Shown here: one piece after another, positions 48,404 to 56,959 of the stretch
Position numbering within the stretch: position 1 is the first letter of the stretch
How the letters are laid out: every line of letters starts with the position of its first letter
Source of the DNA: Phycisphaerales bacterium
Lineage (GTDB): Bacteria; Planctomycetota; Phycisphaerae; Phycisphaerales; UBA1924
Length of the DNA stretch: 56,959 bases
Reading direction: 5' to 3'
Assembly: GCA_016741915.1 (NCBI GenBank)
Contig: JACVCS010000015.1
Span: 1-56,959, forward strand
Position numbers and translations under genes: made by a program
Notes under the pieces: model-generated
The model's input: only the letters and a program-made list of their open reading frames with translations
What the model was told of the DNA's origin: nothing
Database searches by the model: none

Positions 48404-49813
48404 TCAATCAGCAGAGGCCGCCTTGATCATCCCCTTCACCGCTGAACGCGCTTCCTTCACCGCCGCCGCCACGCGTGAAGGGTTCGTGCCGCCCTTGACG
48501 TTCCGCTTGCTGAGGACCGCCTTTAAAGAGAGTTCCTTGAAGATGTCCCCGCCGATCCGCGGCTCGATCTCCCGCATCTGCTCGAGCGTCAGCCCGTGCA
48601 GCGGCACGCCAAGCTCGAGTGCCCGCCGGGTCATCACGCCCGCGGTGTGGTGCGCATCGCGGAAGGGGACGCCCGCACGCACGAGGTAGTCCGCAAGGTC
48701 CGTCGCGGCGGAGAAGCCGTCGTCCGCCGCCGTCTTCATGCGCTCGCGGTTGATCGTGATGCGCTTGAGACACTCGGGCACAACCGCCAGACACAGGCTC
48801 AGGTGGTGCACGCTGTCAAAGAGTGGCTCCTTGTCCTCCTGCAAATCCTTGTTGTACGCCAGCGGCAGGCCTTTCAACGTCGTCGCCAGCCGCACGAGGT
48901 TACCCAGCAACCGCCCGCTCTTGCCGCGGAGGAGTTCCGCCGCGTCCGGGTTCTTTTTCTGCGGCATCAAACTCGACCCGCTCGTCACCGCGTCGCTCAT
49001 CTGGATAAACCCGAACTCGCTCGACGAATACAGGATCAGATCCTCACCCAAGCGGGAAAGATGCACGCCGCAGAGCGCCGCGCACGACAGCGTCTCAAAG
49101 ATGAAGTCGCGGTCGCTCACCGCGTCAAGGCTGTTCCGGCTCGCGCTGGTGAACCCCAGGTCTTTCGCGAGCGCTTCGCGATCGACGGGGTAGGCCGTGC
49201 CCGCGAGCGCGCCGGAGCCCAAGGGCGAGACGCGCACGCGTTGCAGCGCATCGCCGAAGCGGTCGAAATCACGCCGGAGCATCTCGACATACGCCAGGCA
49301 CCAGTGCGAGAGCAGCACGGGCTGCCCGCGCTGCAGGTGCGTGTACCCGGGGAGCACGGTTGCGTGCGCGCTTTCCTGCTCCGCGAGCGAGACCAGCGAC
49401 TCGCACGCCCGCGCGATCATGCCGCGAAGGGCGATCACGCGCCCCGCGGTCCACAGGCGCACGTCGGTTGCGACCTGATCGTTCCGCGACCGCCCGGTGT
49501 GCAGCTTCTTGCCGAGCTCACCAACGAGCGCGATGAGCTCGCGCTCGACAAAGCTGTGCACGTCTTCGTCGCTCGCCGTGGCGATTCTCGAGGTCTTTTC
49601 ATCGGCCTCGCGAGCGCGGAGCTTCTTCAGCGCCGCCGTCAGCTTCGCCACTTCGTTCGAAGAGAGCACCTTTGCTCGTCCGAGCGCCTTCGCCCAGGCG
49701 ATGGAGCCGTCGATGTCCTCCAGCACCAGCACGCGATCGAACGGCAGCGAGTCGTTCAACGCCTTGAACAACGCCGAGGTCGCCCCGTCAAACCGACCGC
49801 CCCAAAGTGCCAT
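48404..49813 (-). CDS. argH: Argininosuccinate lyase
   Basis: 469 aa from MALWGGRF, the conserved start of the family. It splits argininosuccinate to arginine and fumarate. Visible are HTGRSRNDQVATD, GYTHLQRGQPV, the signature loop GSSLMPQKKNPD with its catalytic Ser, and KDLQEDKEPLFD. Third in an arginine series transcribed right to left (argF, argG, argH), with a 63-base gap after argG, so co-transcription is likely. Full family length and no damage. Confidence 0.97.
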   Translation of the reverse strand: MALWGGRFDGATSALFKALNDSLPFDRVLVLEDIDGSIAWAKALGRAKVLSSNEVAKLTAALKKLRAREADEKTSRIATASDEDVHSFVERELIALVGELGKKLHTGRSRNDQVATDVRLWTAGRVIALRGMIARACESLVSLAEQESAHATVLPGYTHLQRGQPVLLSHWCLAYVEMLRRDFDRFGDALQRVRVSPLGSGALAGTAYPVDREALAKDLGFTSASRNSLDAVSDRDFIFETLSCAALCGVHLSRLGEDLILYSSSEFGFIQMSDAVTSGSSLMPQKKNPDAAELLRGKSGRLLGNLVRLATTLKGLPLAYNKDLQEDKEPLFDSVHHLSLCLAVVPECLKRITINRERMKTAADDGFSAATDLADYLVRAGVPFRDAHHTAGVMTRRALELGVPLHGLTLEQMREIEPRIGGDIFKELSLKAVLSKRNVKGGTNPSRVAAAVKEARSAVKGMIKAASAD

Positions 49814-49876
49814 CGTGCAACTCCAACGCCGCACATCTCGCGGCTGAAAAATGACAACAAAGACCGCCCGCTCTTC

Positions 49877-51145
49877 TCACTTCGACTTCGCACCACGCCG
49901 ACCGGCCTTCACCACCACATCGGGCTTCTTGCCCTTCGGTGATCGCTTCGCCAGTTCGTTCAGCGCTGCAATTCTCGACGGCAGCGAGTACAGCCGGATG
50001 AACCCGCCCGCGTCCTTCTGGTCATAGACCTCGTCTTTGCTGAAGGTCGCGAAGGCTTCGCTGAACAGACTGTTCGGGCTCTTTCGGCGCACCGTCGTCG
50101 CGGTGCCTTTGTAGAGCCGAACGACGATCTCGCCGTTCATCACTCGGCTGATCTGGTTGAACGCCGCCCACAGCGCCTCGCGCTTGGGCGTGAACCACTG
50201 CCCGTTGTAGATATCGCGGGCGAACTCCACCGCCAGCCGCTCGCGCAGGTACGTCGTCTCTCGGTCGAGCACCAACTGCTCCAGCCCGCGCAGCGCTTCC
50301 ATCAGCACCGTGCCGCCGGGCGTCTCATAGCACCCGCGGCTCTTCATCCCCACCAGCCGATTCTCCACGATGTCCACGCGACCCACGCCGTGACGACCGG
50401 CGATCTGGTTGAGCTTGATCACCAACTCGTCGCCGCTCATCGCCTTGCTGTTGAGCTTCACCGGCCGGCCTTCAACGAACGTCACGCTCACGTCCTCAAA
50501 CTTGCTCGGCGCTTCCCACGGGTGCGCGGTGAGCATCCAGATATCGTCCGGCACCGTGTTCCACGGATCCTCAAGCGCCGCACCCTCGTGGCTGATGTGC
50601 CACAGATTCCGATCCCGGCTGTAGATCTTCTTCGCTGTCGCGGTCGTCGGGATCTTCCGATCCGCGAGGTACTTCAAAAGGTCCTCACGCCCGCGCAGGT
50701 CCCAGATCCGCCACGGCGCGATCACCTCCAGATTCGGCGCCAGCGCCGCGTACGTGCTCTCAAACCGCACCTGATCGTTGCCCTTCCCCGTGCACCCGTG
50801 GCACAAGCCGTCGGCACCGATCTTCAGTGCGTACTCGACCTGCGCCTTCGCCAAGATCGGCCGCGCAATCGACGTGCCCAGCAGATACCGGCTCTCATAA
50901 ATCGCCCCGCTGATGAGCATCGGGAAGCAGTACTCCTCCGCGAACTCACGCTTCAGGTCCACAACCACGCAGTCCTCGGCCCCGCTGTTGATCGCCTTCT
51001 TCTCAACGCCTTTGAGTTCCTCGGCACCCTGCCCCACGTCGCCGACCACGCCATAGACCTCACAGCCGTAGTTCTCCTTCAGCCACGGAATCACGGCCGA
51101 GGTATCAAGCCCGCCGGAGTATGCAACAACAACACGCTTCGCCAT
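49877..51145 (-). CDS. argG: Argininosuccinate synthase
   Basis: 422 aa from [19 protein letters not shown], whose SGGLDTS is the ATP pyrophosphatase P-loop. The enzyme joins citrulline and aspartate with ATP. Also present are [12 protein letters not shown] and EPWNTV-like DPWNTVPDD, with the late [23 protein letters not shown] segment binding substrate. The C-terminal tail is rich in Lys and Gly ([18 protein letters not shown]), a small extension. Between argF and argH in the series; the 102-base gap to argF holds heptamer repeats. Confidence 0.97.
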   Translation of the reverse strand: MAKRVVVAYSGGLDTSAVIPWLKENYGCEVYGVVGDVGQGAEELKGVEKKAINSGAEDCVVVDLKREFAEEYCFPMLISGAIYESRYLLGTSIARPILAKAQVEYALKIGADGLCHGCTGKGNDQVRFESTYAALAPNLEVIAPWRIWDLRGREDLLKYLADRKIPTTATAKKIYSRDRNLWHISHEGAALEDPWNTVPDDIWMLTAHPWEAPSKFEDVSVTFVEGRPVKLNSKAMSGDELVIKLNQIAGRHGVGRVDIVENRLVGMKSRGCYETPGGTVLMEALRGLEQLVLDRETTYLRERLAVEFARDIYNGQWFTPKREALWAAFNQISRVMNGEIVVRLYKGTATTVRRKSPNSLFSEAFATFSKDEVYDQKDAGGFIRLYSLPSRIAALNELAKRSPKGKKPDVVVKAGRRGAKSK

Positions 51146-51247
51146 GGTCGACTCTCTTTCACGCAAAGCCCCGCGAGAAAACACACCCGCAAGGCAGCCC
51201 AAAGTCACTTCACTCAGCACTCAGCACGCACGACTCACCACTGTCCT

Positions 51248-52285
51248 TCACCCGCGCCCCATCAGCCGCATCATCACCGCCATCTGCGCCCACACCCGGT
51301 TTTCCGCCTGGTCATAGACCACCGAGCGATCGCCATCGATCACCTCACTGGTGACCTCGATCCCGCGATGCGCCGGCAGACAATGCATGAAGACCCCATC
51401 CGCCGCACACACCGACCCCATCAGCTCCGCCGTCACCTTGTACGGCCGCATCAGCTCGACCTTCTTCAGGTCGTGCGTCTGGTGCATGCTCACCCACGTG
51501 TCGGTATAGATCGCCGCCTGATCGCGCACCTTCGACACTTCGTGCTCAACCCGCACGCTTCCACCCTGTTCCTTCGCAACCATCGCCGCGTCGTGCACGG
51601 CTTCGCTGTCAATCGAATACTCCGTCGGCGTCAAAAGCGTGAACTCCGCCCCGCTGAGCGCGCACGCCTGCATCAGCGAGACCGCGACGTTGTTCCCATC
51701 GCCGACATAGCAGACCTTCAGCCCGCGCAGTTTCCCGAAGCGTTCACGCAGCGTCAGCACGTCCGCCAGCGCCTGGCACGGGTGATGCTCATCGCTGAGC
51801 GCGTTGATCACCGGCACACTGGAAAACCGCGCCATCTCCTCCAGCGCCCGCTGCGAATAGACCCGCGCCACGATGCAGTCGACCATGCGGTCGAGGTTCA
51901 TCGCGAAGTCCTTGATGCTCTCGCGCTCGCCGATGCGTGAGTCCTGCATCTGGTAATAGACCGCGTTGCCGCCCAGCCGCGTGGTGCCGACTTCAAAGCT
52001 CACGCGCGTGCGCAGCGAGGCCTTCTCAAAGACGAGGATCGTCGAGCAGCCCTTGAGCGCGCTTGCAGAAGCCGTGGGCTTCCGCTTGAGCTTCATCGCC
52101 AGCGAAAGCACATCGTCAAGCTCGCTGGCCGAGAGATCAAAGACGGTCAAGAGGTCCGTCGCGGTGAAGCCAGTCTTCTCACGCGAGCGCACACTCGACA
52201 CCGCTCGCGATGACGACGACGAAGACGACGACGCGCCTCTGCCCGCCCCAGACTTGCCACGCTTGTTCGCAGTTCGCTTGCCCAT
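51248..52285 (-). CDS. argF: Ornithine carbamoyltransferase (or close relative) with Ser-rich leader
   Basis: 345 aa from MGKRTANK. The first 45 residues form an unusual basic and Ser-rich leader with eight serines in a row, absent from typical ArgF of about 310 aa. The core has FEKASLRTRVSFEVG (carbamoyl-phosphate loop, SLRTR where STRTR is usual), HPCQALADVL and MHCLPAHRG. The ornithine loop, usually SMG, reads DTWVSMHQTHD. With argG and argH directly downstream the arginine role is strong; the two changed loops raise the possibility of a modified ornithine substrate. The Ser run is encoded by imperfect trinucleotides and could vary in length. Confidence 0.88.
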   Translation of the reverse strand: MGKRTANKRGKSGAGRGASSSSSSSSRAVSSVRSREKTGFTATDLLTVFDLSASELDDVLSLAMKLKRKPTASASALKGCSTILVFEKASLRTRVSFEVGTTRLGGNAVYYQMQDSRIGERESIKDFAMNLDRMVDCIVARVYSQRALEEMARFSSVPVINALSDEHHPCQALADVLTLRERFGKLRGLKVCYVGDGNNVAVSLMQACALSGAEFTLLTPTEYSIDSEAVHDAAMVAKEQGGSVRVEHEVSKVRDQAAIYTDTWVSMHQTHDLKKVELMRPYKVTAELMGSVCAADGVFMHCLPAHRGIEVTSEVIDGDRSVVYDQAENRVWAQMAVMMRLMGRG

Positions 52286-52609
52286 CAGGCGGAAACGATA
52301 CACACCCGCCGGTCATCGCGAAGCCCCCCGGCCACCCCGAACACAAAAAAATCACACCCAAAAGCCCGCCCCGTTCAAAGCCCCTCTTCCCTTCCTTCCC
52401 TCCCTTCGTTGACAAGGCTGGCAATCGGGAATCGAAAGCAGGCAATCGGGAATCGGCAATGGGCAATCGCAGAAACCTCTTCACGACCCTCTGCGTCTTC
52501 TGCGCGTCCCTCCGCGAACTCCGCGTTGAAACCCCTCTCCCCGCCTCCCACCTCCCTTCGAGCCTCCGCGTCTTCGTGCAACGCCTTTTTCCCCTCGACG
52601 TCAACGCGA
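52286..52609. other. Gap between argF start and photolyase end, with repeat
   Basis: 324 bases, no gene. It holds GGCAATCGGGAATCG twice (52420-52434 and 52441-52455) with further partial units to 52470, and presumably the arg promoter on the minus strand. No ARG box could be recognised. Confidence 0.6.
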
Positions 52610-54100
52610 TCAGGAACGCTTGAACGCCGCCAGGACCCGGTCCTTCACACTCCCCCGATCAACCAGCGGCGACGGATATTCCAGCCCCATCTTCAGCAGC
52701 ATGGGCAGTTCCCAAGGCTCGTGCACCAACTCGCCCTCCACGTCCTTCAACTCCGGCACCCACCGCTTGATGAACTTCCCCTCAGGATCAAACTTCTGAC
52801 TCTGCATCGCCGGGTTGAAAATCCGGAAGTACGGCGCCGCGTCCGTGCCCGTGCTCGCGGACCACTGCCACCCGCCGTTGTTCTGTGCCAGGTCGCCGTC
52901 GACGAGGTTCTGCATGAACCACTTCTCACCCAGGCGCCAGTCGATGAACAGGTCTTTCGTCAGGTACATCGCCACGATCATCCGCAGGCGGTTGTGCATC
53001 CACCCCGTCTTCGTCAGCGCCCGCATCGCCGCGTCCACAATCGGCACACCCGTCCGCCCTTCCTTCCATGCCTCAAAGTGGTCCAGCCGATCGCTCCAGC
53101 GGATCGACTCGGTCTCGGGCTTGAACGCGCGGTGCATGCACACCCGCGGGAAGTTCACTATCACCTGCCGATAGAACTCGCGCCACACCACCTCGCTGAT
53201 CCAGTGGGTTGCGCCGGCGCTGGGCCCGTCGAGCCTCCCTTCGTTCGCCGTCAGCGCCGCCTCGACACACCGCCGCGGCGAGATCGCCCCGACCGACAGG
53301 TAAGGCGACTGCGTGCTGGTGCCGTCGATGGCGGGGAAATCGCGATCGTCCTTGTACCGCCTGATGCGAGCGCTGACGAAGGCGTTCAGCCGCCGCTCCG
53401 CCTCGCGTTCGCCCGCGGGCCAGAGCGCATCGTCCACCGTCGTGCTGAACCCCTCAACCTCGATCGGCACCTCATCGCCGGCAATCCCGGGATCTGCCTG
53501 CGCCGTGGGCACGCCCAGCGGCTTCACCCCGCCGCGCTCGTTCCACAGCTCCATCCACCGCTTCTTGAACGGCGTGTACACGGTGTACGGCCCGCCGGTC
53601 TGCGTCCGCACATCCCCCGGCGCAATCGCCGTCTGATCGTGGAACAGGTCCAGTTTCACGCCCGCCGCACGCAGAAGCTCTCCCGTCCGCTCATCGCGCC
53701 GGGCTTCGTCGATCTCGTACTCACGGTTCGCCGTCACCGCCGCCGCCCGCAGCTCCTTCGCCGCCTTCTCCACAACCCCCGGCACATCCTTCAGCGTCTT
53801 CGCCACGCGTACAACCAACGGCACATTGATCTTCGCCAGCTCCCCTTTCAACTCCCGCACACACCGCATCACAAACCGCACCTTCACCCCGCTCCAGTCG
53901 TGCTGCATCCACTGCCCGGGGCTCACAACAAACAACCCAACCACCGCCGCCCCACGCGACTTCCCCAGCGCGCTCGCGGCCATCAACCCCGTGTTGTCAC
54001 GCACACGCAAGTCATTGCGAAACCAATGCACCACCGTCGCCCCGGCTGAAAGGCCCTTCGCCGCGTTGTGCTGTTCGTTCGTGTTCTGCTGCCGAGCCAT
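52610..54100 (-). CDS. phrB: Deoxyribodipyrimidine photolyase (class I)
   Basis: 496 aa from ATG 54100, which has GGAGG upstream; the open frame continues further but without family resemblance. It repairs UV-made pyrimidine dimers using FADH and light. The N-terminal antenna domain opens VVHWFRNDLRVRDNTGL. The FAD domain has GTSTQSPYLSVGAISPR, WREFYRQVIVNFP, WKEGRTGVPIVDAAMRAL, GWMHNRLRMIVAMYLTKDLFIDWR and NNGGWQWSASTGTDAAPYFR, including the Trp residues used in electron transfer. It stands in line with folE and opposite a B12-type light-sensor regulator, consistent with light control. Confidence 0.96.
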   Translation of the reverse strand: MARQQNTNEQHNAAKGLSAGATVVHWFRNDLRVRDNTGLMAASALGKSRGAAVVGLFVVSPGQWMQHDWSGVKVRFVMRCVRELKGELAKINVPLVVRVAKTLKDVPGVVEKAAKELRAAAVTANREYEIDEARRDERTGELLRAAGVKLDLFHDQTAIAPGDVRTQTGGPYTVYTPFKKRWMELWNERGGVKPLGVPTAQADPGIAGDEVPIEVEGFSTTVDDALWPAGEREAERRLNAFVSARIRRYKDDRDFPAIDGTSTQSPYLSVGAISPRRCVEAALTANEGRLDGPSAGATHWISEVVWREFYRQVIVNFPRVCMHRAFKPETESIRWSDRLDHFEAWKEGRTGVPIVDAAMRALTKTGWMHNRLRMIVAMYLTKDLFIDWRLGEKWFMQNLVDGDLAQNNGGWQWSASTGTDAAPYFRIFNPAMQSQKFDPEGKFIKRWVPELKDVEGELVHEPWELPMLLKMGLEYPSPLVDRGSVKDRVLAAFKRS

Positions 54101-54319
54101 GCCCTGTTCCTCCGCTTGACCTTCTCCCCGCTCCATCATTGATCCAGCCGCACGCATCATCCCACAAACCCGCACGCCCCAAAAACGGCGGCAGACTGAC
54201 CGAGCCGAAGCCCAATCAGCCTGCCCTTGCTCCACGCGATCCGCCCGGCAACCCACCTCGACGTGCCCTACGCCCGACCGTCCCGCACGGCCGGGGAACG
54301 AACCGCGCTTGCAATCCCG

Positions 54320-54982
54320 TCAGCCCTTCATCAGGGCCAAAATCTCCCGACGCTGCGCAACGTCGGTCTGAAAGACTCCTCGCATCGCCGTCGTCACCAT
54401 CTCCGAACCACTTTTGCCCACACCCCGGATCGACATGCACATGTGCGCCGAGCGAACCACCACCGCCACCCCCGCCGGGCGAAGGTTCTCCTCAATCGCC
54501 TGAGCAATCTGCCCAGTCAGCCGCTCTTGAACCTGCGGCCGCCGCGCAAACACCTCAACCGTCCGCGCCAACTTGCTCAGCCCGACCACCTTGCCCCCGG
54601 CGGGCAGGTACGCCACATCCACCGTGCCCACAAAGGGCAGCAGGTGATGCTCGCACATCGACGTAAATGGAATCCCCCGAAGCACGACCGGCCCGTCGGA
54701 CTCCTGGTCAAAGACCCGGCTGAGGTGCTCGGCAGGGTCTTGCGAAAGACCGCCGAAGATCTCGCTGTACGCGCGGGCCACCCGGGCAGGGGTATCGAGA
54801 AGCCCGTCGCGATCAGGGTTTTCACCGATTGCCAGAAGGATTTCGCGAACCGCCGCCTCGATCCGGGGCTGATCGACGTTGGAACGCCCGGAGAGAGCTG
54901 TGGCGATGTGCAGGGCACCGGCGTCGATCCCGTGATCATCCGCGCCGCAGCAGCCATTCTGACCGTGGAGTCGTGCAATCAT
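54320..54982 (-). CDS. folE: GTP cyclohydrolase I
   Basis: 220 aa from MIARLHGQ, with GGGAG upstream. It turns GTP into dihydroneopterin triphosphate, the first step to folate; folate (MTHF) is also an antenna cofactor of photolyases. Zinc ligands and active site are intact: [41 protein letters not shown], and [13 protein letters not shown]. The N-terminal 35 residues are a short variable leader with Cys-Cys. It lies 219 bases before the photolyase gene in the same direction; the gap has no clear signal. Divergent from the regulator, with paired repeats between them. Confidence 0.96.
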   Translation of the reverse strand: MIARLHGQNGCCGADDHGIDAGALHIATALSGRSNVDQPRIEAAVREILLAIGENPDRDGLLDTPARVARAYSEIFGGLSQDPAEHLSRVFDQESDGPVVLRGIPFTSMCEHHLLPFVGTVDVAYLPAGGKVVGLSKLARTVEVFARRPQVQERLTGQIAQAIEENLRPAGVAVVVRSAHMCMSIRGVGKSGSEMVTTAMRGVFQTDVAQRREILALMKG

Positions 54983-55011
54983 GGGGTTCTCCCTGCCGAC
55001 CGGTCGAAAAA

Positions 55012-55098
55012 CGTTCAAATCGTTCAATGGATAGAGAATAGCACCGACGGACTGGTCTGCCAAGTGTTTTGGGTGTAAAATCGTTCAAATCGTTCAGT
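55012..55098. promoter_or_regulatory. Paired direct-repeat sites between folE and the MerR-B12 regulator
   Basis: Two sites, each two head-to-tail 9-mers: CGTTCAAAT-CGTTCAATG at 55012-55029 and CGTTCAAAT-CGTTCAGTG at 55082-55099. They are 70 bases apart, about seven helix turns. CarH-type proteins are known to bind tandem direct repeats, so this is a candidate shared operator for folE and the regulator. Confidence 0.65.
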
Positions 55099-55155
55099 GC
55101 CACCCAATACCCGGGAATTTGCCGGTCGAGGTTCAGGTGAACCCCTCAGAGGCCG

Positions 55156-56184
55156 ATGAGCACTTCCGATAAGCCCGCGTTGGGCTCCAAGGCGTTGTGT
55201 TCCGTTCGCGCCGTGGCTTTTCGAAGTTGGTACTTCGTGAGATCAGCCATGGAACAGACTCTCAGCCCCAGCCAACTCGCACGTGCCATCGGCGTCAGCG
55301 AATCGTCATTGAAGCGATGGGTCGACGAGGGGGCGTTGCAGGCCTCTCGGACCGTCGGCGGGCATCGTCGGATTGCGATCCAAGAGGCCGTGAGGTTCAT
55401 TCGCGCTATCGGCGCGAGCCTTGTGCAGCCGGACGCGCTGGGGCTTTCGACGCTGCGTGAACTGCCGCCGGATTGGTCGCGGCGTGAAGACATGTCCGGC
55501 ACGCTGTACGAAGCCTTAGAAGCCGGGCATCACGCTCGCAGTACCGCGATGATTCACGGGCTTTACCTTCAAGGCTGGTCTCCCGCGGCGATCTTCGACG
55601 GGCCCGTCCGCGACGCGATGACCAAGCTGGGCACGCTGTGGCTGCATGCCGAGTGGGGGATCGTGGTTGAGCACCGCGCGACGAACATCGCGATCCAGGC
55701 CATCAGCCAGCTTCGGATGTTGCTCCCGTCGACCACGGCGTCTTCGCCGATGGCCATCGGGTGCGCGATCGACAAGGACCCGTACCTGCTTCCTTCGTTG
55801 ATGGCCTCGGCGGTGGTTGCGGATCAGGGGTTCTGTGATGTGAACCTTGGGCCTCTGACGCCGCTGTCGGTGTTGAAGAATGCCGAGCGGGCGTACCAGC
55901 CGAGGCTGGTGTGGATCGCCGCGAGCGTTTCGGAGGACCGCGATGCGTTGATTGCCGACCTGTGCAAGTACGGGCGTGAACTGCGGGAGCGGAATTGCGA
56001 GTTGCTGGTTGGCGGGCGGGCGGTGGAAGACGTTCCCGCGGCGGCGGTTCCGGAGATGACCCTGTGCCGATCGATGGCCCAGCTTGCCGACGTGGCGAAG
56101 GGGATCTTGCGCAAACTCCCTCCGGTGGATCAAGACACGGACGACCGGCTGGGCGAGGCGACGGGCTGCGACTCGGACGAGTAA
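55156..56184 (+). CDS. MerR-type regulator with B12-binding-like domain (CarH/LitR family)
   Basis: 342 aa from ATG 55156, with AGAGG upstream. Residues 34-85 are a MerR-type winged helix: LSPSQLARAIGVSESSLKRWVDEG and TVGGHRRI. A helical bundle follows with W162-x9-E172-H173 (LWLHAEWGIVVEH), the signature capping adenosylcobalamin in CarH/LitR photoreceptors. The Rossmann part has VNLGPLTPLSVL and LLVGGRAV. The DxHxxG motif with the axial histidine is not seen; the aligned place reads DPYLLP (208-213). Neighbours folE and photolyase fit a light or cobalamin response. It may bind B12 base-off or have lost it. Confidence 0.85.
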   Translation: MSTSDKPALGSKALCSVRAVAFRSWYFVRSAMEQTLSPSQLARAIGVSESSLKRWVDEGALQASRTVGGHRRIAIQEAVRFIRAIGASLVQPDALGLSTLRELPPDWSRREDMSGTLYEALEAGHHARSTAMIHGLYLQGWSPAAIFDGPVRDAMTKLGTLWLHAEWGIVVEHRATNIAIQAISQLRMLLPSTTASSPMAIGCAIDKDPYLLPSLMASAVVADQGFCDVNLGPLTPLSVLKNAERAYQPRLVWIAASVSEDRDALIADLCKYGRELRERNCELLVGGRAVEDVPAAAVPEMTLCRSMAQLADVAKGILRKLPPVDQDTDDRLGEATGCDSDE

Positions 56185-56477
56185 GTGTCGGGGGCGATGC
56201 GTGGGGGGGAAGTGGGGAGGGGGGACAGGGGGGGTGTGCTGAGTCCGGGGATGTTTGGTCCTGGCATGACCGGGAGGGTCGTTTCGACACGAGACTTTGC
56301 CCCCTTGGGTACGCGATCAGGCGCGCAAGGCCGGGTTTTTGCATGGTTTCCGCTTGGCGACAGGGGCCAGCGGAGTGGTCTGGGACGCGATGTCTTGTGG
56401 CCTCGTGAGCCGGCGTTTGTGGGTGGGGGGGTGGGGCCGGTTGTGGGTCCGCATCGGGAAGGCGGGCGCCCAGGCGA
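56185..56477. other. G-rich stretch after the regulator
   Basis: 293 bases with no gene. Strongly G-rich on the plus strand (several G runs of six or seven near 56200-56235 and 56421-56436), able to form quadruplex-like structures. No terminator seen. Confidence 0.5.
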
Positions 56478-56959
56478 ATACGCCGCCTGCCGGAAAAGCT
56501 CGTAAATCGGATCGCAGCCGGTGAAGTGGTCGAAAGACCCGCCGCGGCGCTCAAGGAGCTGGTTGAAAACGCCATCGACGCGGGCGCGACTCGCATTTCG
56601 GTGCGAATCGCCGAGGGCGGGATGGCGCGGCTGGAGGTCGAGGACGACGGTTGCGGAATGACCGCTGCCGAGATGGCGCTGGCCCTCGAACGCCATGCGA
56701 CCTCGAAGCTGCCGACCGATGCGATCGAGGACGTCACGACGATGGGTTTTCGGGGCGAAGCCTTGCCCTCGATCGCCAGCGTTGCGCGGCTGACGCTCGA
56801 AAGCCGGGTTCCCGGTGGCGACGGTTGGCGTCGCGTCGTCGACAATGGCGCGGTGGTCGCCGAAGGACCGGCGGCGCTGGCGAAAGGGACGCGTGTTCTC
56901 GTCGAGGACCTGTTCGCGCGGGTTCCGGCACGGCGCAAATTCCTGCGCAGCCCTCGCAG
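56478..56959 (+). CDS. mutL: MutL N-terminal fragment (start codon missing, runs off the end)
   Basis: About 160 aa of the mismatch-repair ATPase. The GHKL motifs are present: [65 protein letters not shown] and [12 protein letters not shown]. The frame begins at ATA (IRRLPEKLV), and between a TGA at 56406-56408 and this point there is no ATG, GTG or TTG. Typical MutL starts M-x-I-R-R-L-P, so the match begins exactly after the place of the first two codons. The wording of the motifs ([34 protein letters not shown]) is of sphingomonad-like alphaproteobacteria. The fragment may be foreign sequence joined here. Confidence 0.9.
   Translation, partial: MRRLPEKLVNRIAAGEVVERPAAALKELVENAIDAGATRISVRIAEGGMARLEVEDDGCGMTAAEMALALERHATSKLPTDAIEDVTTMGFRGEALPSIASVARLTLESRVPGGDGWRRVVDNGAVVAEGPAALAKGTRVLVEDLFARVPARRKFLRSPR

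Noticed and set aside
48596-49942. 448-aa plus-strand frame
   Set aside because: Antisense shadow of argH, no ribosome site, no motif.
50390-51940. 516-aa plus-strand frame across argG and argF
   Set aside because: Antisense to two clear arginine genes; the His/Arg-rich composition has no domain.
52409-54049. 546-aa plus-strand frame
   Set aside because: Antisense to the photolyase; Arg/His/Pro-rich shadow composition.
55703-56938. 411-aa minus-strand frame
   Set aside because: Antisense to the MerR-B12 regulator and MutL fragment, Ser/Pro/Arg-rich, no motif.

Overview
The window looks like chromosomal DNA of a GC-rich planctomycete, most likely Phycisphaerae-like. This is inferred from gene style: a PurS-PurL fusion, a eukaryote-type GT3 glycogen synthase, a very long secreted RHS protein with a dockerin-like insert, and high GC. 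No rRNA is present to confirm it. The left 35.6 kb is accessory DNA ending at a tRNA-Ser(GCU) gene; the rest is mostly ordinary chromosome.

Region 1 (1-9.4 kb) is a decaying island. Remnants of a DNA methyltransferase, an acyltransferase and a zincin-like protein lie on the left. A broken IS630 transposase, a second degraded copy of the same methyltransferase and a GIY-YIG protein lie on the right. Between them is an intact tandem of three genes: a small protein, a 1414-aa Dna2-like nuclease-helicase with four candidate Fe-S cysteines, and a DNA methyltransferase. This is a candidate defence or modification module.

Region 2 (10-20.5 kb) holds a secreted 2967-aa RHS/YD-repeat protein. Its AT-richer C-terminal tip resembles an NlpC/P60-type cysteine peptidase or amidase. 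An overlapping lipoprotein gene (probable immunity protein) follows, then an orphan 241-bp copy of the RHS core, the arrangement expected for exchangeable toxin tips.

Region 3 (20.5-35.6 kb) is an integrative mobilizable element: MobF relaxase, coupling ATPase, ParB-like protein, ArdC-like antirestriction protein, XRE regulator with operator, cupin protein and a large serine recombinase. The recombinase's last codons run antisense through the tRNA-Ser gene. No type IV secretion channel genes are visible. Its cargo is an AT-rich, tightly packed trio encoding a TIR protein, a YfbR/HDDC2-like HD-domain protein with HE in place of HD, and a small membrane protein. This is the best candidate here for an undescribed system.

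Region 4 (35.7-56.2 kb) is housekeeping: rnhA, GT3 glycogen synthase, purL, a NagX-like acyltransferase, a nucleotidyltransferase, an NtrC-type regulator, a DMT-type transporter, hom, argH/argG/argF, a photolyase, folE, and a CarH/LitR-like MerR-B12 regulator. Paired direct repeats lie in the folE/regulator intergenic region, suggesting a light-responsive group. The last 482 bases encode an alphaproteobacterial-looking MutL start with no start codon at the junction, which suggests a chimeric contig end.
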